Origin: Ruminococcaceae bacterium UBA6364
GTDB taxonomy: Bacteria > Bacillota > Clostridia > Oscillospirales > Acutalibacteraceae
Reading direction: 5' to 3'
Assembly (NCBI GenBank): GCA_002440045.1
Contig: DJRI01000066.1
Span: 2,869-7,930, forward strand
Length of the DNA stretch: 5,062 nucleotides
Shown here: positions 1 to 5,011 of the stretch, in pieces
Layout: each line of letters begins with the position of its first letter
How positions within the stretch are numbered: position 1 is the stretch's first letter
Made by a program: the position numbers and the translations under genes
Notes under the pieces: generated by a model
Told to the model about the DNA's origin: nothing
What the model saw: only the letters and a program-made list of their open reading frames with translations
The model's database searches: none

Positions 1-26
1 CAAGCCCCTTTTCCATATAAAACTTG

Positions 27-54
27 GAGGCTGTAAAAAGTTTTTTACAGCCCC
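27..54. terminator. Terminator hairpin downstream of hflX, probably bidirectional
   Basis: A perfect 10-bp stem (GGCTGTAAAA at 29-38 with TTTTACAGCC at 43-52) has a 4-nt loop. It extends by one more pair (27/54) past a 28/53 position that is A-C when read as plus-strand RNA but a G-U wobble when read as minus-strand RNA. On the minus strand it lies 25 bases after the hflX stop and is followed by a modest T-rich stretch (AAGTTTTATAT). On the plus strand it is followed by a cleaner T5 run at 55-59. It could therefore end hflX transcription, a convergent gene beyond the left edge, or both. Bases 4-11 repeat part of its right arm (AGCCCCTTTT), so another copy may lie just outside the window. Confidence 0.7.
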
Positions 55-78
55 TTTTTCTTATTGCTTTTTGTTAGT

Positions 79-1323
79 TTATTCTATTATATATTCCTTG
101 CACTCTTCAAGCATACGAACGTCTGCGGTAACGTCAAGAAGCAGCCCTTGTGCCGTATATTCTTCCGAATGAACAACGCCGTCTTTTCTTAACTGCGACG
201 CGAGTGCGCCTTTGTTAAACGGCAAAAGAAGCTTTACGCGCTTTCTTGTCGGCGGAAGAAGCTTTTGGGTCATTAAAAGAAGCTCCGAAAGTCCGTCGCC
301 GTTTTTCGCCGATATTCTTACGGTGTTGCCCAAAAGCGGAATAGTCGCGTCGTCGCCCGAAACGTCGCATTTATTAAGGGCGGTTATTATGGGCTTTCCC
401 GTGCAGCCGAGCTCTTCCAAAAGAGCTTCGGTAACTTTAAAATGCTCCGAGCATTCGGGGCTTGAAGCGTCGCATACGTCTATTATAACGTCGGCGTCAA
501 CCGCTTCGTCAAGGGTGGATTTAAACGCTTCGACAAGCTTGTGCGGAAGCCTTCTTATAAATCCGACCGTATCTATTAAAATTACCGTTCTGCCGTCGGG
601 CAGTGTAAGAGCGCGCGCCGTTGGGTCAAGCGTTGCAAACAGCTTGTTTTCGGCAAGCACACCCGCGTTTGTAAGCGCGTTCATAAGCGTCGATTTGCCC
701 GCGTTTGTGTAGCCGACAAGAGCAACCGTCACGGCGCCGTCTTTTTTGCGGCGCTCTCTGTAGCGTGCGCGGCGCGCTTCAAGCTCTTTTAACTCCGCTT
801 CAAGCGATGAAATTCTGCGCCTTATGTGGCGCCTGTCGGTTTCAAGCTTTGTTTCGCCTGGGCCGCGCGTACCTATGCCGCCGCCGAGCCTTGACATTGA
901 AACGCCCTTGCCGCCGAGCCGCGGCAAAAGATATTTGAGCTGAGCCAATTCCACCTGAAGCTTGCCTTCGCCCGAGAGGGCACGCATTGCAAAAATATCA
1001 AGTATGAGCGTTGTGCGGTCGATAACGCGCACGTCGGTTTCATTTTCGATATTGCGCTGCTGCGACGGCGAAAGCTCGCCGTCGGCAATTATAACGTCAA
1101 CCTCGTTACTGCGGCAAAAATCGCAAAGCTCTTTTAATTTGCCGCTTCCGATATACGTTGCGCCGTCGGGTGCTTCGCGCTTTTGCACTATTTCGCAAAC
1201 AACCTCGGCGCCTGCCGTTTTCGCAAGCTCCGAAAGCTCAACAAGAGAGCTTTCGGCGTCATATTCGCCTGTGTCTGCGCAAATAAGCACAGCCTTTTCG
1301 GCGCTTTCTTTATTTTCAAACAA
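79..1323 (-). CDS. hflX: GTPase HflX (ribosome-splitting/stress GTPase)
   Basis: HflX is a cytosolic GTPase that binds the 50S subunit or the 70S ribosome and splits stalled ribosomes during heat or antibiotic stress (family knowledge). The 414-residue product has the family layout: an N-terminal domain (about 10-105, with YIGSGKL at 57-63), a charged helical middle region (about 107-195) containing the glycine-rich signature GGGIGTRGPGETKLE at 147-161, a G domain and a short C-terminal domain (about 360-414). The G motifs are intact: P-loop GYTNAGKST at 204-212, switch I LFATLDPTAR at 228-237, DTVGF at 251-255, NKCD at 317-320 and SAK at 338-340. The start is a TTG codon. No ATG lies nearby in frame, and the TTG has an excellent Shine-Dalgarno 7 nt upstream. 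The gene follows the Wzz-kinase gene on the same strand with 74 bases between them, but a strong hairpin separates them and no clear promoter is visible in the gap. The gene appears complete, and its identity is secure. Confidence 0.97.
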   Translation of the reverse strand: MFENKESAEKAVLICADTGEYDAESSLVELSELAKTAGAEVVCEIVQKREAPDGATYIGSGKLKELCDFCRSNEVDVIIADGELSPSQQRNIENETDVRVIDRTTLILDIFAMRALSGEGKLQVELAQLKYLLPRLGGKGVSMSRLGGGIGTRGPGETKLETDRRHIRRRISSLEAELKELEARRARYRERRKKDGAVTVALVGYTNAGKSTLMNALTNAGVLAENKLFATLDPTARALTLPDGRTVILIDTVGFIRRLPHKLVEAFKSTLDEAVDADVIIDVCDASSPECSEHFKVTEALLEELGCTGKPIITALNKCDVSGDDATIPLLGNTVRISAKNGDGLSELLLMTQKLLPPTRKRVKLLLPFNKGALASQLRKDGVVHSEEYTAQGLLLDVTADVRMLEECKEYIIE

Positions 1324-1330
1324 AATATAA

Positions 1331-1336
1331 TCCTCC
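1331..1336 (-). promoter_or_regulatory. Ribosome binding site fixing the TTG start of hflX
   Basis: The minus strand reads GGAGGA, a strong Shine-Dalgarno core, 7 nt before the TTG codon at 1321-1323. This decides the start, because there is no ATG or GTG in frame near it. It sits only 8 bases after the 3' foot of the hairpin at 1345-1378, so hairpin formation could affect its accessibility. Confidence 0.85.
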
Positions 1337-1344
1337 GAAATAAC

Positions 1345-1378
1345 GGGAGCCGTAAAAATTCAATTTTTTACAGCTCCC
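1345..1378 (-). terminator. Strong hairpin between the Wzz-kinase gene and hflX
   Basis: The arms GGGAGC-x-GTAAAAA (1345-1358) and TTTTTAC-x-GCTCCC (1365-1378) pair over 14 positions around a 6-nt loop. The one irregular position (1351/1372) is C-A as plus-strand RNA but a U-G wobble as minus-strand RNA, so the structure is better in the direction of the genes. On the minus strand it is preceded by an A-rich tract and followed by GTTATTTC, a weak U-tract. On the plus strand it is followed by GTTTTTATTG. It lies 19 bases after the stop of the kinase gene and is probably its intrinsic terminator. Because hflX begins only 21 bases later with no obvious promoter of its own, readthrough or attenuation is possible. 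Confidence 0.65.
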
Positions 1379-1397
1379 CGTTTTTATTGTTATTCTT

Positions 1398-2900
1398 TTA
1401 TTTATGCTTTTTGTGCTTTGACGGCGTGCCGTAATAAGACGACGAGCCGTAATAAGAACCGTAATATCCGCTGCCGTAGCCGTAGCCCGAGCCTTTGCCT
1501 GAGCCTGACGAAAGAAGTCCGATTTCGGCATAGTTATAAATAACGCCGAGTATTTCAGCCTTTGTTGTCATAAGGTCGCTCAACGCGTATTCAACCTGTG
1601 AAAGCGAAACCTTGTTTTCGGCAGTTACGAAAATTATCGAATCGGTATAGTTTGAAACTATCGCCGCGTCGGCAACAACGCCTGCGGGCGGGCAGTCAAC
1701 TATAACATAGTCAAAGCTCTTGCGCGCTTCGCTGATTATGGATTCCATCTTTCTCGAAGCGAGAACCTCTGACGGGTCGTTCACGGGAACAGCCGAAATA
1801 AGAAGATAAAGGTTGTATTTTTCAACATATTTTACCGCTTCTTCAAACGACTTGCTGCCGCTTACGATGTCATAAACGCCCATATCGTCGTCATCAAGCG
1901 AAATGCCGAGAGTTTTATAAACGGCGGGCTTTCTCAAGTCGGCGTCGATAATAAGGACGGATTTGCCCGATTTTGCGAGTGAAAGCGCAATGTTTGAAGC
2001 ACAGGTTGTTTTGCCCTCGCTTTCGGTGGAGCTTGTAACGGCAAATACCGAATAACCCTTTTTGAGCTTGACGTTTTCTATTTTTGTTCTTATAAGCTTA
2101 AACGTTTCGATAAACGGAAGCCCGACGTTTTTGTCGGTAATAAGAAGTCGTTTTCTTTCGTTCTTTTTGCTTTTGATTTTTGCAACCGAAGCGATTATAT
2201 TGACGTTGAAGTTCTTTTTAATATCCTCGCTTGTAAGCACGGTGTTTTTAAGCATAACCGAAACGAACAAAAGAAGCACCGCAAGACCCGCGCCGATTAT
2301 AAGACCGGCGGCGGTGTAAAGAAGCGTTGACGAGTCGCCCTGAAGCTCGGGTGCGGTTGCGTTGTCGGCAACGGCGAAGTTTGCCGTCTGGAACGCTTCG
2401 TCGGTAATCTTTTTATAAACGCTCTGAATTGAGGTCGAAACGGCATAGGCGAGCTCGGGGTCGGTTGATTTGACCGAAATTTTGAGCATTGTCGAGTCGG
2501 TGACGGTTTCAACGCTTATCATAGAGCGAAGCGCTTTTTTGCTGTATTCTACGCCTGTTTTTGCTTTAACCGCGTCCTGAACGGCAAGAATAAAATCGTC
2601 GCCCTGCTGAATAAGTATTTTAAAGTTGTTTGCAATAACCGCCGAAGCCTGTGTGTCGCTCGCGGTGACGTAGGTTGCCGGCTCGCCGACGATATTTTTA
2701 TCCTTATTTGAAATGTTAAGAATAATTCTTGAAATATAGCTGTCCTCATAAGTTACCTTTGCTATGCCGAAGCCCGTGGCGGCAAAAACAAGCATAAGGG
2801 CAACTATGACCCACCATTTGCGCGCAAGTATTTTTAAAAGCTTATATATTGAATAGGCGTTTTCTTCCTCTTCATAAGACTTTTTTTCTTCATAAGCCAT
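1398..2900 (-). CDS. Wzz/CapA-CpsD/CapB fusion: polysaccharide co-polymerase with tyrosine autokinase domain
   Basis: This 500-residue membrane protein probably controls chain length and export of a capsule or exopolysaccharide. The N-terminus is cytosolic and acidic. TM1 spans about 28-47, followed by a short extracytoplasmic Wzz-like domain (about 48-193), TM2 (about 194-217), a linker, and a cytosolic BY-kinase domain (about 260-460). Kinase landmarks are the helix ETFKLIRTKI at 265-274 (matching the E-x2-R/K-x2-R oligomerisation motif), Walker A SEGKTT at 294-299, Walker A' IIDADLRKP at 317-325 and Walker B VIVDCPP at 399-405. Residues 473-490 hold eight tyrosines among Gly and Ser, the expected autophosphorylation cluster, followed by a basic tail (KHKKHK). 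In Bacillota these two modules are usually separate proteins; fusion is typical of proteobacterial Wzc. The Walker A has E-S where P-G is common, but the key GKT is kept. The ATG has GGTGA 9 nt upstream (2910-2914) and a promoter at 3000-3029. A ParA-like ATPase is excluded by the two TMs and the Tyr tail. Confidence 0.92.
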   Translation of the reverse strand: MAYEEKKSYEEEENAYSIYKLLKILARKWWVIVALMLVFAATGFGIAKVTYEDSYISRIILNISNKDKNIVGEPATYVTASDTQASAVIANNFKILIQQGDDFILAVQDAVKAKTGVEYSKKALRSMISVETVTDSTMLKISVKSTDPELAYAVSTSIQSVYKKITDEAFQTANFAVADNATAPELQGDSSTLLYTAAGLIIGAGLAVLLLFVSVMLKNTVLTSEDIKKNFNVNIIASVAKIKSKKNERKRLLITDKNVGLPFIETFKLIRTKIENVKLKKGYSVFAVTSSTESEGKTTCASNIALSLAKSGKSVLIIDADLRKPAVYKTLGISLDDDDMGVYDIVSGSKSFEEAVKYVEKYNLYLLISAVPVNDPSEVLASRKMESIISEARKSFDYVIVDCPPAGVVADAAIVSNYTDSIIFVTAENKVSLSQVEYALSDLMTTKAEILGVIYNYAEIGLLSSGSGKGSGYGYGSGYYGSYYGSSSYYGTPSKHKKHK

Positions 2901-2959
2901 CTTTATATTTCACCGTTCCTCTTTCCGAATAATATGCAAAAGTCCGCCGCATAAAACCT

Positions 2960-2982
2960 TTTGCCGCAAAGCTTTCGGCAAA
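2960..2982 (-). promoter_or_regulatory. Leader hairpin upstream of the Wzz-kinase gene
   Basis: A perfect 7-bp stem (TTTGCCG with CGGCAAA) has a 9-nt loop. It lies between the predicted promoter and the start codon, beginning about 11 nt after the expected transcription start. On the minus strand it is followed by AGGTTTTATG, a short T stretch, so it could be a weak attenuator or simply a 5' stabilising structure. No known riboswitch or RNA family was recognised in the roughly 90-nt leader. Confidence 0.4.
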
Positions 2983-2999
2983 TAACCGCGGTCACTTGC

Positions 3000-3029
3000 A
3001 TTGTAACACAAAGTAAGGGCATTCGACAA
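3000..3029 (-). promoter_or_regulatory. Sigma-A type extended -10 promoter for the Wzz-kinase gene
   Basis: The minus strand reads TTGTCG (3024-3029; 4 of 6 to TTGACA), an 18-bp spacer, then TACAAT (3000-3005; 5 of 6 to TATAAT). TGT immediately before the -10 gives an extended -10 (TGn). It lies in the 150-bp gap after the stop of the upstream gene, with an expected start near 2993 and a leader of about 90 nt. The kinase gene may thus be transcribed from here as well as by readthrough from the right, since no terminator follows the upstream gene. Confidence 0.6.
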
Positions 3030-3050
3030 TAGTTTTTCGGAATTTTTTTA

Positions 3051-4706
3051 TCATAACCCCATATTATTAAAGAATTTTGTGCGCGAATCAATATCTTCAC
3101 TGCTTGTTTTTGAAACATTCGCCGCTTCGTTTTTAATTCTGTCGGCAAAAAACAGCGATGAAAAAATTCTTGCGCCCCAAAATGCGGGCAAAAGCACAGG
3201 CGCTTTTTCAAGCGTTTTGTAGCGTGACTTCATAGTGTCAAGCGGCGGAAAAAGGCGTGAAAGATAATATTTCCCGGCATTTTTTGAAAGCCCGCGGTTT
3301 ATTACGCCGTTTACATATTCATTTTTTTCCGTGCCGAAAACTCCGCTTAAAATGATGTAGTCGAGCATCTCTTTTACCGTGTTGTTTTTTTCGCCGAAAG
3401 CAAAAAGGTATTCCGAAAGCTCGTCCATTCTTTCACTGAAAAGCGAAAGCCCCGTATTTTTAAGCGCTTCTTTTAAAACAGCCCCGTCGCAAAGCGGCAA
3501 AAGCTTTTGTCTTAAATACCAATGGTCGATAACGCTTCTTAACCCCGTGCCCGAAACGGAAAAATGATGCGCCGTGTGCGACAGCACATAGACGTAAAAA
3601 TCTTCGTTCGTCATTTTCAGCTCTGCGCCGTTTCCCGTTTTTACAAGCCTTTTATAAGCGTCCTTATAATATTCAAATCCCGCGTCGTATTCGTATTTGA
3701 GTTCTGTGTGAAGCTCAATATTCATAAGCGGCTTTTTTATGAAAGCAACGTCTTTGCCGTCGCCCTCGGTTTCGGTATATGAAAGCGCGGTCATAACCGC
3801 CTTTGCTTCGTCCATCTTTTTTTCATCCGTTAAAACGTCGAGGTCAAGCATAAAGCGCGTGTCGGGCTCGTCGTAAAATTCGGCGATTTTTGTACCCTTT
3901 AAAAAGCAATGCTCAATGCCTTTTTCTGAAAACGCCTTTGAGATTTTCTTTGCTTCCGCGTCTTGCGCGGTATATCTCGCGGCGGTTTTATAAAGCGATT
4001 TTTTAAACGAAGCCGCAACATCTTCGGGTATTTCTTCGGAAGAAAGCGCACCGAGAGCCGCCGAAGCGCCCACGCGGTGAAGCGCCGAAAGCTTTAAAAT
4101 ATTTTGCCATTCGCCCACCGAAAGTTTTTTTGTAAACTTCTCTTTTCTTACAGCCGCGCGTATTAAAAGCGAAAGATTTTCGCCGGCTTTTAAAACGGCT
4201 TCGCTTTGTGCTTTTTGCTGTTCTGCGGCGTTTTCTGCCGCAGGCTGCGCTCTTTTTAAAAGCGTGCTCGCCTTATAGCGCATTCTGCGTTTAAAATAAC
4301 GTCTGCCGACGTTTTTGCACATCTTTTCAGCGTATTTTTTATATTCCGGCTCAGTTACCGAAAAAGTTTTACCGTCGCGCGTTATTGCCGAAACCACGCC
4401 GATTAACTGTTCTTCTTTTATGCCCTTTTCAAGTATAAATTGGTTATCGCCGCACATGGTGTATGTTCCGTTTTCGATTTTTACAATTCTGTGCAGTACA
4501 AAAGCGCCGTCTTTACGGCGGTAAAGCGGCAAATCACCGACACTAAGCGAAAGCTTTCCGCCGCAGGGCTGAATTTTTGAAAGCGTTACCGTGTCGCGCC
4601 CTTGCACCAACAAAGGAAGCATGCTTGTCCCCGTTATCGGCAGCGTGAAGGTTTTATTCTGTTTTAAAGCTTCCTCAATGAAAGGAAGCAGCTCTGTCAT
4701 TTTCAT
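3051..4706 (-). CDS. S24/S26 peptidase-like domain fused to NTP_transf_5 nucleotidyltransferase
   Basis: This 551-residue protein shows two modules. Residues about 1-120 resemble the S24/S26 (LexA/signal peptidase) fold: GTSMLP at 26-31 with candidate nucleophile Ser28, GDLPLYRR at 57-64, LHRIV at 71-75 and CGDNQ at 85-89. His72 sits where the general-base Lys of bacterial signal peptidase I would be, as in SipW/ER-type enzymes. No transmembrane segment is seen, so it is probably cytosolic. A basic and Ala/Gln-rich linker (about 125-190) leads to an NTP_transf_5-type domain (PF14907, assigned from memory of its motifs). That domain has LHRVGASAAL at 209-218, FLKG at 268-271, the metal-site pair Asp288/Asp290 in DLDVL, NIELHTEL at 329-336, SHTAHHF at 376-382 and a C-terminal YLSRLFPPLDTMKSRY at 481-496 followed by LLPAFW. 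The fold is recognisable, but substrate and function are unknown. Such proteins occur in capsule/exopolysaccharide loci, matching the downstream Wzz-kinase. The ATG at 4706 has GAGAGG 5 nt upstream; a second ATG two codons later (4698-4700) is an equally possible start. Confidence 0.85.
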   Translation of the reverse strand: MKMTELLPFIEEALKQNKTFTLPITGTSMLPLLVQGRDTVTLSKIQPCGGKLSLSVGDLPLYRRKDGAFVLHRIVKIENGTYTMCGDNQFILEKGIKEEQLIGVVSAITRDGKTFSVTEPEYKKYAEKMCKNVGRRYFKRRMRYKASTLLKRAQPAAENAAEQQKAQSEAVLKAGENLSLLIRAAVRKEKFTKKLSVGEWQNILKLSALHRVGASAALGALSSEEIPEDVAASFKKSLYKTAARYTAQDAEAKKISKAFSEKGIEHCFLKGTKIAEFYDEPDTRFMLDLDVLTDEKKMDEAKAVMTALSYTETEGDGKDVAFIKKPLMNIELHTELKYEYDAGFEYYKDAYKRLVKTGNGAELKMTNEDFYVYVLSHTAHHFSVSGTGLRSVIDHWYLRQKLLPLCDGAVLKEALKNTGLSLFSERMDELSEYLFAFGEKNNTVKEMLDYIILSGVFGTEKNEYVNGVINRGLSKNAGKYYLSRLFPPLDTMKSRYKTLEKAPVLLPAFWGARIFSSLFFADRIKNEAANVSKTSSEDIDSRTKFFNNMGL

Positions 4707-4711
4707 TGTTG

Positions 4712-4717
4712 CCTCTC
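4712..4717 (-). promoter_or_regulatory. Ribosome binding site of the S26-nucleotidyltransferase gene
   Basis: The minus strand reads GAGAGG 5 nt before the ATG at 4704-4706 and 11 nt before the ATG at 4698-4700. Spacing is slightly short for the first and slightly long for the second, so the exact start is uncertain by two residues. Confidence 0.6.
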
Positions 4718-4721
4718 TGTT

Positions 4722-4742
4722 GTTAGCCGTTAGCTGTTAGCG
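4722..4742. repeat. Three tandem heptamers GTTAGCN
   Basis: Three consecutive 7-base units (GTTAGCC, GTTAGCT, GTTAGCG) stand just upstream of the ribosome binding site of the S26-nucleotidyltransferase gene. On the transcript they read as GCTAAC repeats. Unit number could vary by slippage, but the array lies outside the spacing between the ribosome binding site and the start codon. Confidence 0.8.
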
Positions 4743-4809
4743 CGGCGTTGCCGCGATTGTATTCCGCGCGCGGCGCGGAAAAATAAAAGGAAAAATGCTA
4801 CGCATTTTT
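4741..4809. repeat. Three adjacent short palindromes
   Basis: Three perfect hairpins follow one another. The first is CGCGGC/GCCGCG (4741-4755, loop GTT), the second TTCCGCGC/GCGCGGAA (4762-4780, loop GCG) and the third AAAAATGC/GCATTTTT (4791-4809, loop TAC). Each has a 3-nt loop. Read on the minus strand the third is followed by CCTTTTATTTTT and could act as a terminator for a gene to the right. As a set they look like modular REP-type palindromes rather than a single terminator. Confidence 0.7.
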
Positions 4810-4977
4810 GGCGGGCAGCAGGTTGCCGCCCCTACGGGTATAATAGGAAAGTATGCTTTTAAATTTGAAAATATATTATATGCTTCAATCTGCTTGCAAT
4901 GTTTTTATTAGAAAAAACTTACTGTTTGCGCGGCAATTTTATTTACGGTTCGTAGGGGCGGCAATCTGCCGCCCGCG
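4810..4977. mobile_element. MITE-like or REP-pair element with 27-bp terminal inverted repeats
   Basis: The sequence at 4810-4836 is the inverted copy of 4951-4977, with 24 of 27 positions matching around a GTAGGGGCGGCA core. Each end is itself an imperfect or perfect palindrome (4813-4831 and 4956-4974, 8-bp stems with 3-nt loops). They enclose a 114-bp AT-rich core with no convincing coding potential. The total length is 168 bp. No target-site duplication is visible directly outside the ends, so this may be two inversely placed REP-like units rather than a transposable miniature element. No transposase is present. Confidence 0.5.
4870..4899 (-). promoter_or_regulatory. Possible promoter for the S26-nucleotidyltransferase gene
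   Basis: On the minus strand TTGCAA (4894-4899; 4 of 6) precedes TATATT (4870-4875; 5 of 6) with an 18-bp spacer. It lies in the AT-rich core of the repeat element, about 160 bases from the start codon. AT-richness makes a chance match likely. If real, the leader would contain four of the palindromes. Confidence 0.3.
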
Positions 4978-5011
4978 TCCGCGAAAGCGGACATCGTGCC
5001 GTAAGGCGCGA
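4977..5011. repeat. Two GNRA-capped hairpins
   Basis: GTCCGC/GCGGAC (4977-4992, loop GAAA) is followed after one base by TCGTGCC/GGCGCGA (4994-5011, loop GTAA). The second has one U-G wobble as plus-strand RNA and would be a mismatch on the minus strand. Both loops fit the stable GNRA tetraloop pattern when read on the plus strand. They directly abut the right inverted repeat at 4951-4977 and continue the palindrome run. Confidence 0.6.

Noticed and set aside
212..1330. Several plus-strand open frames opposite hflX
   Set aside because: They are antisense to a clearly conserved GTPase gene with intact motifs and encode low-quality Ser/Arg/Leu-rich sequences with no family features.
1398..2900. 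ParA/MinD-type partition ATPase
   Set aside because: The two membrane segments bounding a Wzz-like domain and the terminal tyrosine cluster point to a polysaccharide tyrosine kinase.
2903..3211. Minus-strand 102-codon frame across the promoter region and the 3' end of the fusion gene
   Set aside because: It overlaps the real gene in another frame and covers the promoter and leader. Its sequence is Cys/Phe-rich and unlike a real protein, and no ribosome binding site was noted.
3051..4706. LexA-like or phage-type repressor reading of the N-terminal S24/S26 domain
   Set aside because: There is no helix-turn-helix in front of the domain; the sequence starts almost directly at the peptidase-like core, and the rest is a nucleotidyltransferase.
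4839..4844. Perfect TATAAT on the plus strand
   Set aside because: There is no -35-like sequence at a suitable distance, no TGn extension and no credible plus-strand gene downstream.
4741..5011. CRISPR array
   Set aside because: The palindromes differ in sequence and are not evenly spaced with unique spacers; no cas genes are present.
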